A stretch of DNA of 64,000 bases from Chionoecetes opilio (taxonomy: Eukaryota; Arthropoda; Malacostraca; Decapoda; Majidae). The position numbers and the translations under genes are program-made. The first letter of the stretch is position 1. The number at the start of each line of letters is the position of its first letter. The notes beneath the pieces were generated by a model that was not told the origin of the DNA, did no database searches, and saw nothing but the letters and a program-made list of their open reading frames with translations. Of the stretch, positions 22,770 to 35,574 are shown piece by piece. Where the stretch lies: contig JACEEZ010000378.1 of assembly GCA_016584305.1 (NCBI GenBank), forward strand, positions 21,001 through 85,000. Reading direction: 5' to 3'.

Positions 22770-23975
22770 GTGATAAATGAGTTAGCGGCATGCATAAATT
22801 AGCGTTAACTATAAATAAAAAAATCATGATTTCGGGTAATTTCCTACCTAATATATGTTTATCAGTATAAAATATATACTGTTATCTTCGGAAATGTTTG
22901 TTCTATAATATTATTAAATAAAAAACCGTAAAACATACTAAAGAAATGCCATTATGAGACTTTCAAGAAATATGCATGAACTTAAACTTTTCGCCATTTA
23001 ATATTTTGTGAAAAACGTTTTACATTGAGAATATCAATAAAAGCGAAATTTAATTAGCTTTCCATTGATATATTTCCTTTTCTGATAAATAAATTAGAAC
23101 CATGCATAAATTAGCGTTAACTAAATAAATAACATCATGAAATCTGGTAAACTACCCGATTTCATGATGTTATTTATTTAGTTAACGGTAATTTATGCAT
23201 GGTTTTAATTCATTTATCAGAAAAGGAAATATATCAATGGAAAGCTAATTAAATTCCGCTTCTATTGATATTCTCAATGTAAAAAGTTTTTTCACAAAAT
23301 ATTAAATGGCGAAAAGTTTAAGTTCATGCATATTTCTTGAAAGTCTCATAATGGCATTACTTAAGTGTGTTTTACGGTTTTTTATTTAATAATATTATAG
23401 AACAAACATTTCCAAAGATAACAGTATATATTTTATACTGATAAACATATATTAGGTAGGAAATTACCCGATTTCATGATTTCTTATATTTAGTTAACGC
23501 TAATTTATGCACGCCGCTAATTCATTTATCACTAAACGAAATACATCAATGGAAAGCAAATTAAACTCCGCTTCTATTGATTATCTGCATGTAAAATGTT
23601 TGTGAGCAAAATATTAAATGGCGGAGAGTTTAAGTTAATGCAAATTTCTTGAAAGTCTCATAATGGCATTTTCTTTGTGTGTTTTACGGTTTTTTATTTG
23701 ATGATATTATAGAACAAACATTTCCGAAGATAACAGTATATCTTTTATACTGATAAACATTATATTAGGTAGGTAAACTTGTACGGGGAGCGGAGCGGGT
23801 TGTATCCTTATCGTGTGACGTCACGGGCGATCCACCAGGCCTTATCATCTCCGTGGCCACGGTTTCACACTACATAGGCAGGGAGTGACGTCATTGTGAC
23901 GTACTGTGACGTTACTGATGACAAGACGCACGTAGACTACGGACAGCAAAAACGTGAAGTGTGAACCAGGCCTTA

Positions 23976-24793
<818 letters not shown>

Positions 24794-24799
24794 AAGGCA

Positions 24800-25082
24800 G
24801 CCATTGTTACAATTTAGTTCTTACATGGTATGGCTTTAAAATTTATTTCATGTTTTAAGACAATAAATTAAATCGGGTTCATATGTATGAATCCGATTAT
24901 TATTAATCGGGCTCATTATTAGAATCGTTCAGTCTTACATAAAAAACATAAGAATATGAGAAAATAAGGAAGCTACAAGAGACCGTGAGACCTACACGTG
25001 GTAGTTCCTGTTACTTAACATTTAATTTAGTAGTTCGTTATTGTTAGTCCTGTTAATTTAGTTCTGTTATTTTAGTAGTTCG
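24800..25082. other. Non-coding, nothing recognised
   Basis: AT-rich sequence with short local repeats (AATCCGATTATTATTAATCGG, TAATTTAG..GTAGTTCG). Confidence 0.5.
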
Positions 25083-25850
25083 ACTGGATCGAGCAAGATA
25101 GAGAAGGATCATATCTAGTCCCTCCCCAAGCATGAGACAAACATTTGATGAACTAAAAATCCTACACCTACATCCACCTTTCATCCCCATCCATGCATTT
25201 ATCTAGCCTCCCTTTAAAGCTCTCTAATGACTCCGCACTAACTACCTGTCTTTTTTTTTCTTTTTCTTTTTTACATCTGTGCCTATAGCACCTGTAGGCA
25301 GTGGTGACCCAGGGCTCGGATGGTAGGCTCTGGAGGTTCCCTTGAGGGCTGCTGTGATGGTTGGCCCTCACCCGTGGTGGCGCAGGCAGGATTTTTATAG
25401 TGACGCCTGTGATTAGAGGCTCATGCCGCCCCCCTGTGTCCTCCGATGCACTCGCAATCGAAGGTAGAGTTAATGGGCAGCATGTGGATGTTCTTAGGCC
25501 ACTCGACGGTGCAGAAAGGATTTGGTTTTCGTCGGGGATAGAACTCGGGTCACCGAGAACGCCAGTCGGAGACGCTAACCACTTTGCTACTGAGTCCATT
25601 CCAATAATCTACCACCCTATTTGTTAATCAGTTTTTCCCTATATCTTTTTTATATCTACGTTTTTCCAGCTTGAATCTGTTACTTCTTGTTCTACCCTGG
25701 TTAATAGCCTAGAACTAGAACTGTTCCTACCTCTCCTTTATTAAATCACTTTATCCACTTAAAAACTTCTATCAGATCGCCCCTTTCTTTGCGTCTCTCG
25801 AGTGAGTGTACATTTAATAGCTTCAATGTATGTCTTATGTATGTCTTCAA
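25083..25850 (-). pseudogene. 3' end of an L2/CR1-like LINE, split by a SINE
   Basis: In minus orientation the sequence reads the C-terminal tail of an L2-type reverse transcriptase: SFKGRLDKCMDGDERWM and stop near 25,168. The preceding part (NRFKLEKRRYKKDIGKN and a degraded ERGDLI-like segment) lies at 25,600-25,800, on the other side of a nested SINE (25,250-25,598). About 75 bases of its 3' UTR (25,083-25,160) recur at 26,158-26,231, next to a (GT)n tract. Heavily 5'-truncated. Confidence 0.6.
25250..25598 (-). repeat. tRNA-derived SINE, family B copy 1
   Basis: In minus orientation the head reads GTAGCAAAGTGGTTAGCGTC and ACCCGAGTTCTATCCCCG (box B slightly degraded). The body has GGAGGACACAGGGGGGCGGC and TCACTATAAAAATCCTGCCT. 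The tail is CACCTGTAGG inverted followed by a T-rich plus strand (poly-A side). It is inserted in an L2-like LINE tail. Relatives lie at 34.2, 40.4-40.9, 46.2 and 52.7 kb. Confidence 0.85.
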
Positions 25851-25904
25851 TGTATGTATGTAATGTCCTTATGTCTTATCAATACTACTTCGAAGTTTAG
25901 AAGG

Positions 25905-25990
25905 TGCAAGGCCGGAATGACTTGGGTGGAGGCCGGAATGACTAGGATGTATGACCGGAATGACTAGGGTTGGGGCCGGAAAACTTTGGG
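25905..25990. repeat. GGCCGGAATGACT short tandem array
   Basis: Four imperfect repeats of (G)GCCGGAATGACT(T/A)GG at roughly 20-25-base spacing, the reverse complement of words at 19,968-20,026. Confidence 0.65.
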
Positions 25991-26157
25991 CAGGAGTGAG
26001 CTGTTACCGTACAGAGATGTGTGAAGTCTACACGGTGAACCAAAGATGAACGATGGGTACTGTGGCAAGTACTGTGACAATCTGCCCACCATGCACAGCC
26101 CTGCTGGTCAAGGACGACAATAATGGCGAGCCTCGTCAGGTAAATTTAGTAGATTGA

Positions 26158-26231
26158 CTGGATCGAGCAAGATAGAGAAGGATCATATCTAGTGTCTCCC
26201 CAAGCATGAGACAAAAATTTTATGAACTAAA
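26158..26231 (-). repeat. Second copy of the L2-like 3' UTR
   Basis: CTGGATCGAGCAAGATAGAG through GAACTAAAAA repeats the 25,083-25,160 sequence with about 95 percent identity in direct orientation. It abuts the (GT)n tract. Confidence 0.8.
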
Positions 26232-26238
26232 AACAAAG

Positions 26239-26836
<598 letters not shown>

Positions 26837-26839
26837 TGT

Positions 26840-27740
26840 AATACAAACTTTATACGTATTGAAAGTCTTGTGTTTAGATAACGGCCAGTTTATATAATAC
26901 AAATCTTAGTTCAGGTCGTCCACACTGAAGCCATGCCGACATAACTACTGGGCCGATCGGCTTGAAACCTTTAGGGAGGTGTCTCCATTGCCAAACAAAG
27001 TTATCTTTATATAATGAAATTGTTGCCTCTGTTTAAAGGGAAATGGCAGCGATGTTCGAAAATGTCAGGAATCACGGCACGGAATCTCCACTGGAAATAT
27101 CCCGAACCTAGAAGCAAGTCCAGTATACAGTAGTCTTTGGATGATGATATAGAAGCTGATGAGCTTGAACCACCAGTTCTCAGCCATGAAAATGAGCATT
27201 TCCTTGTACTTGTAGATAATGATGATCAATGATTAATATAATACTATCAAGGTTTTAACTCTGTGTATCGATGTAACCCATTTTGGCATCGGTTATAGGT
27301 TTTTGACATAAAAAAACGTTGAAACCCCAAAATAACAATTTCAATCAATGTGTCACTTCAAAAACAGTTAGAATACATGAGCAACTCTTATTTTAGTCTT
27401 GCTGGTTGAAAAGTGGCGTTGTGTTCAGTTTTTCAACAAACTGCCCCGTTAATATATTTATGAGGTGTTGTTTCCAGCAACGGATTGCTTCTTATTGGAC
27501 CCTCTTCATATTCTTGCAGGCCATTTTCTGAAGATGTATGTTTCTCCTTGTGGGGTGGAATTTGCATTGCATCCAGGCTTTGCACTTTTTATTAGCTGTT
27601 CTCCTGCACTGAAAGCAAAACCAGGGCAAGTCACTGATCTTCTTTTTCTTTATCAACTGTGTGTGCTTGTGTGTTTGTGGAGGAGGAGGAAGGGGAAAGA
27701 TTATTTAAGCAGTAGTATAGCAGTGTAGCTGACGTTAAGA
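26840..27740. other. Intronic non-coding DNA
   Basis: Bases 27,130-27,235 read on the plus strand as SLDDDIEADELEPPVL, then ENEHFLVLVDNDDQ and stop. This acidic tail has coding-like texture and may be the end of a decayed repeat-encoded protein, but I cannot name it. The ORF at 27,465-27,728 has no recognised motif. Confidence 0.4.
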
Positions 27741-27745
27741 CTCAC

Positions 27746-27882
27746 CCCTTATCGATGGCCTCCTGCATCCCGGCTTGAATTGTAAGCACGATCTCTATTC
27801 TTTCATTCAGTGCCTGGAACAGTTTTGAGTTTGACTGCTTCCAACTTTCAATGAAGGGTGTGATATCCGGGGTTGTTGTGAC

Positions 27883-27883
<1 letters not shown>
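27746..27883 (-). CDS. Ionotropic receptor, start of S2 lobe exon
   Basis: The acceptor TTTGTTTCTCAG|G supplies the last base of the codon begun by the upstream exon (phase 2), and the exon ends GATAAGGG|GTGAGT, again phase 2. It reads VTTTPDITPFIESWKQSNSK, then LFQALNERIEIVLTIQAGMQ and EAIDKG. It follows the M3 helix exon and begins the second ligand-binding lobe, as expected for glutamate-receptor-like ion channels. No frame break. The acceptor itself forms one arm of a fold-back with 28,045-28,120. Confidence 0.88.
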
Positions 27884-28467
<584 letters not shown>

Positions 28468-28608
28468 GTGTAGGATTCCTGAGGGATAAAATCCATTATG
28501 ATACAAAAAGTCATCAGAAAGATAGTAAGGTTTCTTTGATAATTACGGTAATATTAGATTTTCATGGAAAGAGAGTTGCATGCACCGGATAGGGGGTTAG
28601 ATGCGTAC

Positions 28609-28865
28609 TTGGCTTCCTTGTAGATGAGGTCGGCCAGAGTTTCCAGCCGCGGCGGGTACTTGGGTGCGGTGAGGGAGGCCGTCAGGTTGCTGCGGTAAAC
28701 AGTTCCCACAATGAAGGCGAATATCAGCCACGCCGTCAACATCACGCGTCTAGGATTGCTACGCGGCAGTCCTCCGTGGATGGCCTCGTCCAGCAGTGTC
28801 CCGACCACCTGCTTCACCACCACCCATGTGCTTGTTGTGCCGATGTGTTCGCTTTTAGGTTTCAT
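28609..28865 (-). CDS. Ionotropic receptor, pore (M2) and M3 exon
   Basis: The exon opens in phase 0 after CGCCCAG and ends GAAGCCAA|GTACGC in phase 2, matching both neighbours. It encodes HIGTTSTWVVVKQVVGTLLD (pore-loop region), the helix VMLTAWLIFAFIVGTVYRSN and the gate motif VYRSNLTASL. That motif corresponds to SYTANLAAF of ionotropic glutamate receptors. Next come YPPRLETLADLIYKEAK and the S2 lobe. This is the most diagnostic exon. The protein would sit in the plasma membrane as a ligand-gated cation channel subunit. Divergent IRs like this act in arthropod chemosensation, but its ligand cannot be read here. The acceptor has a weak pyrimidine tract. Confidence 0.92.
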
Positions 28866-29001
28866 CTGGGCGGTCCCGATAATGGATGCATGAGATACTT
28901 TATCCTATCTAGACAATTACCAAGCGCCAACACCGAGGTTATTGCCACCAGGCCAGAATAAACCCAAGCACCAGTGAATGGGGCTCCAATAGCCTCCAAT
29001 A

Positions 29002-29168
<167 letters not shown>

Positions 29169-29421
29169 AATTAAATATTTGAAAAATGAAATAATATATT
29201 GGCAACCTCTTATTTTCTTACTTCGTACCTCGATACGAAATATCGTTAAAGATGTATGTTCAATGCTCGTAGCATCCAAAATATATTTTCAGACCCCAAA
29301 GCATTTCTAGTGACATAAAATTATCATTTTATTGGCGTATCAGAATCCTGACTGAATACTAAAAAAAAAATTTTGGCTGAATATAATCTACCTGATTGGA
29401 TGTGTCTTATACTCTGCGTAA

Positions 29422-29936
29422 AGGCCCAGTCACACACATATACGCAACGCACGGCACACGCATTGAAAATTAATAAAAAATGGAAAATAAGATCAGTGCG
29501 TCGTTGTGCGCCCAACTTTTGTCAGGATTTGGGAGAAACTAGTGAGTTGTATGCTAGCAAATGCACAGTGTGTTGCTAACGCGCTGCGCGTATACAGGGC
29601 GCATACATAGGGTATACAGAGCGCACATGTTAAAAAATCCAACGAATGCACAGCGTGTTGCTAGCGCGCTCTGCGCGTGTCTGGCGTCCTTCTGGCGTGT
29701 ACATGCGTCGAGTATTCATGCGTGTGTATTCATGCGTCGAGCTCCGCGCACATTTTTGTGCATGCACAAAAATCCCGACGCACACAGCGAATGACAACGA
29801 ATGCATAGCGTTGGTCCAGCGCGCTCGACGAACGAGTAACGAATGCTGACGCACACCTAGCGAACGACAACGCACTGGCCAAAATTGCAAATTTTTCAGT
29901 GCGCGGGCCGTGTGTCGTGTATGTGTGACTGGGCCT
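29422..29936. mobile_element. TAA-flanked MITE with CpG-rich interior
   Basis: Terminal inverted repeats begin AGGCCCAGTCACACA on both strands. The trinucleotide TAA flanks each side (29,419-29,421 and 29,937-29,939), which suits a PIF/Harbinger-like 3-bp target site. The 515-base interior is unusually rich in CG dinucleotides for this window and repeats GAATGCA(C/T)AGCGT and CTAGCGCGCTCTGCGCG-like words several times. No transposase. ORFs at 29,561-29,890 are repeat artefacts. Confidence 0.78.
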
Positions 29937-30049
29937 TAAAATTCAGTTTTTATTCTTCGGTCAAGGAGTACGAGATAATTGATAATGTGGATTATTTTGG
30001 TTTGCAGCTAAATATATGTTCGAAAAAGTGTTTATCTAAATAACTGATA

Positions 30050-33000
30050 GACGCCCATTCAACAATATTATCGCTGACAACAAGCTATACCACCATATAA
30101 TTGAAACGAGTAATGCGTTCAATTGCGTCATCCTTGGTGATTTCAACCTAGCTATTACTCACCGAGGGAATCTGCTATACTCTCACTCGGGTCACGATTT
30201 CAATAGCAATATATAAGAAGTCCCTTAATTCAATATGTTCACAAACCAACGAGAGGTGACAATATTTTAGACCTTGTTTTGTCAATAAATGCTGAATAGT
30301 AAGGAATAAAAGTAAGGCCTTTAGTAAGGAATGTAAATATTGGTCCTGAATTTGACATTAGCGACCATAAAATTGTCTCCTTTAAATGTAACCCCAAAGT
30401 CTGCATAGAAAATGTAAGCAAGATCAAATTATCCTATATAGACAAGGTAACCATCTAAGGCTTAAGTCGATTTTATCAGAAACATATTAGAGTGTATTAT
30501 CTAATGAAACGGATATAGATAAATCACGGGGGAGAGTTACTAATATCATTAATAATGTTAAGACATGTATTCTAGTCGGTAAAAGACGTTTCCGTAAAAA
30601 TATGAATAAGTAGTAGAACCGCCAAATTGAATCAGGATTTTACAGAAAAAAATAGGCCTCGCAAAAATATTTGGTATCGCCAAAAAATTTAATGAAATAT
30701 AATTTGAAAGAAAGACTACGGGGCGACATGAAAAATATGATACAGAAAAGTGAGAAAGATCTTGAAATATATATTGGAAATATTAGTAAATCGTATGTTA
30801 AATGTTCAATCGTATGTAAATGTTTTCAGTTACATGTAAGGAAAAAATAAATCACAGCAAACAACAGTTCACTCTGCATCGAAAACGATAAACATGCTAA
30901 TACTGAAATACAAATGGCTGAGGTACTAATTAAATCATTACTCTACCTCTTTTTTTACAGATGAAAACATAAATGGATTAGGATAAGTGGGCTGCGATCA
31001 CACTAGTGTAATCCAATTGAGCAAATGCTAATTTCTTGATGACAGTAATTAAATCAATAGATAGACTCAAATTTAACAAGTTCCTTGTGCCAAACTGTAG
31101 TACAACGACAGCTATTAAACAAGCGAAGTATCAGTTTTGTAAACTTATTTCAATACTTTATAACAAACCCTGAAATTCGGGCAAAGTTCCTTGCAACTTA
31201 AAGCTTGAAAATGTTCCTCCAACCCAGAAGAAAGGTAACTTGAATCATCCGAGCATCTACAGACCGATCAGCCTCACATTCGTAGTCTGTAAATTAATGG
31301 ATTCCAAAATAAGAGACGTCGCCTCCTAAGTGGCTAGCACTCCTAGCTACGAATATGAGGGCTCTGGTTCGAATTAGGGCCAGAGAAAGTCGGCGGCCAG
31401 CCCATTCAGCTGTTTATCATCCCTTTCGGACTTTTGTAAATGGGTACCTGGGGAAGGTAACTGTGGTAACCCGGATGTCACACTAGCCCTATGTCCCGGG
31501 GTAATGGATTGTCGACCACCATAGGCTCAAAGGATAATGCAACGGAGATGAGCACCGAGGCCTCGCGCAGCATAGCGTATGCTCCCATCTTTACCTATAA
31601 TAAGAGACAGAGTGGTAAACTTGAAGATAATAATTTGATCAAAAACTCTCAGTTCGGCTTTTGAAGTAGACGCTCTTGCCTAACAAATTTGCAAAACATT
31701 TTAGTTACATATACAGCACGTTTGACGAAACGAAAGCAGTAGATGTACCATACATCTACCTAGATGTACTAAGTAATTTATCTTGATTTACAGAAAAAAA
31801 TTGGCAAAGTCCCCAATAAGCGTTTCCTTAATTAAGAAATTAGAATCACACGACATAAATGGAAATATTTTCAATTGGCTTGAAGACTGGCTTTATAAGG
31901 AAAGCCGGCGTTTCGTAATAAATGGAAAATCACCTAGCTGGCAAGACGTTATAAGCAGTGTACCGCAGGGACAAAATTTAACTAACTAACACCTAAGAGA
32001 AAGCAGCGCGTCGTAATTTATGGAAAAGCATCTAACTTTTTTTTCTTCATTATTTTAAGTGGTGTACCGCAAGGATCCGTACTTTTATCAATCTATGTAA
32101 ACAATATTGACGAAGGCCTCACCTGTAAAATATCAAATATTGCTGACGATAGTAGAATAACGAATTAAGTAGTCACGGCTGCCGATAACATGCAGTTGCA
32201 TTCCGACCTTGATCGCTGAGTTAGTTGGGCAAACAAGTAGCAGGTAAAATATGATACTGATAAGCTATCAGTACGCTGATGATTCTACCCTTCATTATTC
32301 AATGTCATTCATTAAACGTCCAACTCAACATGAATTAAATGATTCACGGAGGATGCCACATACCACCTAACTTAACTAACTAACACCTAAGAGAAAGCAG
32401 CACGTCGTAATTAATGAAACAGCATCTAGCTGGCGAGACGTTTTAAGTGGTGTACCGCAGGGATCTGTCTTAGGCCCTGTACTTTTCTTAATTTATGTAA
32501 ACGATATTGACGAAGGGCTCACCTGTAAGATATCAAAGTTTGCGGACGTAATAAAAAAAAAGAATAAAGTAATCACAACTGCCGATAAGATGCAATTGCA
32601 ATCTGACCTTGGTCGCTTAGTAAGTTGGGCCAATAAGTGGCAGAGGAAATTTGATGATAAGTGTTAGGTTTTGCATATAGGAAGTAATAACGATCAAATT
32701 AACGGACGGACATGAACTTTCTGATGTTATCGAAGAAAAAGACTTGGGGATAATTATAAGCAACGACCTCAAGCCCAATAAACATTGTTCAGAAGTTGTT
32801 AAGAAGGCTAACGGATTAAACCGGTTCATCGGAAGGACTATCAGTATAGGTCATTTTTATACTTTGCAATGCGATAGTGCGTCCTCATCTTGAACATTGT
32901 GTTCAGTTCTGGTCGCTTTACCATAGATACGTTATAGGCAAGCTGGAGAGAGTACAAAGAAAAGTTACAAAAAATATTCCGCGCCCTCGAAACAAGCCTT

Positions 33001-33400
33001 ACCAAGAGCGACTGAAGAAATTTAACTTATTTAGTTTGTCAAAACGTAGGTTACTAGTGCTCTTAATAGAGCTATTCAAAATGGTCCATGATAATGTTTA
33101 CAAGGACGAGTTTTTGAAATTTAATTTGTTCGGCAAACAAGACTCTTAGCAATGGATACAAAATCATTGATAAACGATTTTGACCACATGAAACGAAGCT
33201 GTTTTGATTTAATAGAGTTGGTGATATTTTTAACTCTCTTCCAGCACAAGTAGTTAATAGTTATACAGTTGAGGCGTTTATTAACAGATTAAAATGTAAA
33301 AAAATACTTAGTCTCAGTTGCCTCAATCGATTACTTCCGTCGTACGTAAATGTGTTTGTTTTTCTAGCCTTGAACTTTAGTGTGTCTATTTCCCATATTG
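30050..33400 (+). pseudogene. Decayed L2/CR1-like LINE (endonuclease and RT remnants)
   Basis: Plus-strand pieces of a non-LTR polyprotein appear in correct order but in several frames. An APE-endonuclease piece (NAFNCVILGDFNLAI) lies near 30,110-30,150. RT motifs IYRPISLTFVVCKLMDS (near 31,255) and SQFGF..SCLTNLQNILV (near 31,650) are split by a SINE. HDINGNIFNWLEDWL and VPQG lie near 31,840-31,970, and a repeated SGVPQGSVLGPVLFLIYVND near 32,450. The 3' block RPHLEHCVQFWS..ERVQRKVTKNIPRPRNKPY is at 32,877-33,149. A patch at 32,265-32,345 matches the Jockey-type LINE at 47,055-47,140 rather than L2, so another element has been mixed in. No long ORF survives. Confidence 0.75.
31318..31598 (+). 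repeat. tRNA-derived SINE, family A copy 2, with TSD
   Basis: The SINE A body (GGTTCGAATTAGGGCC near 31,367, GGGTACCTGG, GGTAACTGTGGTAACCC, CATAGCGTATGC) is bounded by AATAAGAGAC on both sides (31,308-31,317 and 31,599-31,608). It sits inside the RT region of the L2-like LINE. Confidence 0.9.
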
Positions 33401-33872
33401 CCTAACAAGTGTCATGCCTATTTTTATAATGGTACATGATGTTTGTTCACCTCACTTTTTTTCCAAGCCAGCTTCGGTCGAAGGGAGTGGGTATGAGCCT
33501 TCTACTTTGCTATTCTTCTGACTCTACCACGTAGAAACTATAGTGGTAGAAAGTAGTCACACATGCAGCCCCGTTTGGCTTAGTAGGGCTGTTAGGCTGC
33601 TTAGTTAGGAATGTTACCCTCTTGGTGTCACTAATTGTTCATGGATGAAGGCAGATAACATACCTACTCTGAGATGAGTGGGTTTGGTGTGTCATGGCCC
33701 GAACGTTTAGCCTGGAAACCAGGACTTTATGTATAAGAGAATATGTTTAGTTATCAATATAATCTCTGTTCATATACAAATAGCAGCACCCAGAGTATAT
33801 AGTTAATGTACAGGAAACATTACAGTAAAGTCCTCTCGTGGTTTAATCACAGTGCACAGACTCCTCTCTTCA

Positions 33873-33873
<1 letters not shown>

Positions 33874-33936
<63 letters not shown>

Positions 33937-33952
33937 ACGCACACGCACACGC

Positions 33953-34002
<50 letters not shown>
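33874..34002. repeat. (CA)n with (CACACG)n centre
   Basis: CA dinucleotide interrupted centrally (about 33,926-33,958) by five to six CACACG hexamers. Confidence 0.98.
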
Positions 34003-34004
<2 letters not shown>

Positions 34005-34244
34005 CAAGCCTTTCCATATTTCCTAACAAGTTTCATGCCATTTTTTCTAATGATACATGGTGATTTAGTTTTCTCGCTTTTTTTTCCCAGCTAGCTTCGG
34101 TCGAAGGGAGTGGGAATGCGCCTTCTACTTTGCTATTCTTATGATTCTACCACGTAGAAGCTATAGTGGTAGAAAGTAATCACATAGGTAGCTCTGTTTG
34201 GCTTAATAGGGCTGTTGCTGTATGTTTTTGCTTTCTGTTCCTTC

Positions 34245-34412
34245 TTATTTTATTTTTTGCTATACATTTGAATTTATAGCGCCTGTAGGCAGTATGACCT
34301 CTAGGGCTCGGATGATATGCCCTTGAGAGGTTCACTTGAAAGCTATGGTTGTTTACCCTTGCCCGGGGTGGCGCAGGCGGGACTTTCTTTTGTATTGTGG
34401 CGCTTATGATTA
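34245..34412 (-). repeat. SINE family B fragment
   Basis: TATAGCGCCTGTAGGCAGT, AGGGCTCGGATG, GGTTCACTTGA and GGTGGCGCAGGCGGGA match the body of SINE B. The tRNA head is missing. Confidence 0.75.
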
Positions 34413-35203
34413 GAGGCTCATGATGTTACCCTTTTAGTTTCACTAAGTGAACATGGATGATGAAGGTAACATACCTACTCTGAGATGAGTGGGTTTGGTG
34501 TGTCGTGGCCCGAGCGTTTGGCCTGGAAACTAGGGCTTAATTATGTAAGAGATAATATGTTTAGTTATAAAAATAATCTCTTTCATATACTGTAGTATTC
34601 CTTTAGCCGGACACGGGTTACACGAAACACTAAGTGCTCACACAAGTTTATTAAGACGGGAATATGTACTAAAGTTACAGCGGAAAGCCACGAGGACATG
34701 AGAGCGGTTGTGTGCTCTGTCTGTCTCGTGGCCGCATAGTGACTGACTGAGTACAGGACTCAAATTCACTCAATGGCTGGTCAAAGGGGAAAGGTGACCC
34801 CAGTCAAGTCACCCCAAGCCACAGCTGGCAAGGCGTAACCCCAAAGTCATTAACCCCTTCACTCCCAGGTCTTTCCTTTGCTATATAAAAATCGTCTAAT
34901 GTTAGCCATAACATTACGGAAAGTGACTTAATATACCAAATTAGCTAGTAGAAAAGGATACTAAACAGGTCATAGCTATAAAATATTGTTTATATCTATT
35001 AAAATCGACTAATGGTACCCAAATTACAATGAAAATTACGTTCTGGTTCTCAAGGTGTTAAGCGACTGGCGTTAAGCCCATTATTATGTTAAGTCGCACC
35101 CAAAGATCACTACAATACACATAGCGGTACCTAGAATATATCGTTAATGTACAGAAAACGTTATAGTAAATTCCTCTCGGGTTTTAAATACAATGCACAG
35201 AGT

Positions 35204-35207
<4 letters not shown>

Positions 35208-35280
<73 letters not shown>
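35208..35280. repeat. (CA)n microsatellite
   Basis: About 72 bases of CA at the end of duplicated unit 2. Confidence 0.98.
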
Positions 35281-35282
<2 letters not shown>

Positions 35283-35574
35283 AAGTCTTTTTTGAGTCGT
35301 TGCTCAGCGTTTTCTGTCTGGGCTAGGTAGCCCAGGGTGTCCACCACAGCACAGAGTCTGGCGTGACGTCACCATCCAGGGAGATGCTCTGGCAAGATGC
35401 CCTGCCTGCCAAGTTGGCAGGCAGGAATAATCTGTCTTCCAATACGAGTGTATCATTATTATACGAAATAGATTATATTATACTATACTTACTACATACG
35501 TAATAAGGAGACGTTAGTAGAGAAAGGTACATACATGACATATAGGTTCTATCTGTCAATTAGGTTTTATCAAT
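35281..35574. other. Non-coding, short repeat fragment
   Basis: Bases 35,480-35,580 (AATAAGGAGACGTTAGTAG, GACATATAGGTTCTATCT) match 12,985-13,100 in inverted orientation. No gene. Confidence 0.5.

Larger units (their letters stand above)
20063..23972. mobile_element. PIF/Harbinger-like fold-back element, TTA target site
   Basis: The ends are inverted: left GGCGGGGTTCACACTACACG, right (reverse complement) GGCCTGGTTCACACTTCACG. A 3-bp TTA flanks both sides (20,060-20,062 and 23,973-23,975), as in PIF/Harbinger transposons. The interior is a nested palindrome. One arm module (from CCTAATAT..GTTTATCAGTATAAA to GTTAACGCTAATTTATGC) occurs at 20,355-20,590 with 22,770-22,800, again at 22,845-23,140, then inverted at 23,160-23,460 and 23,470-23,780. 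The centre is near 23,150. A LINE has inserted in the left arm at 20,591-22,759. The flanks match an empty relative at about 49,000-49,195, which confirms the borders. No transposase is present, so it is non-autonomous. Confidence 0.82.
33400..35290. repeat. Tandemly duplicated LINE 3' region with (CA)n ends
   Basis: Unit 1 (about 33,400-34,003) and unit 2 (about 34,018-35,280) share AGCTTCGGTCGAAGGGAGTG, CTTCTACTTTGCTATTCTT, ACCACGTAGAA, CTCTGAGATGAGTGGGTTTG and a terminal ACAGGAAACATTACAGTAAA-like stretch before (CA)n. Unit 2 is longer because it holds a SINE B fragment (34,245-34,412) and about 540 bases of unrelated sequence (34,580-35,115). It follows the L2-like LINE and resembles its 3' UTR. 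Confidence 0.75.
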
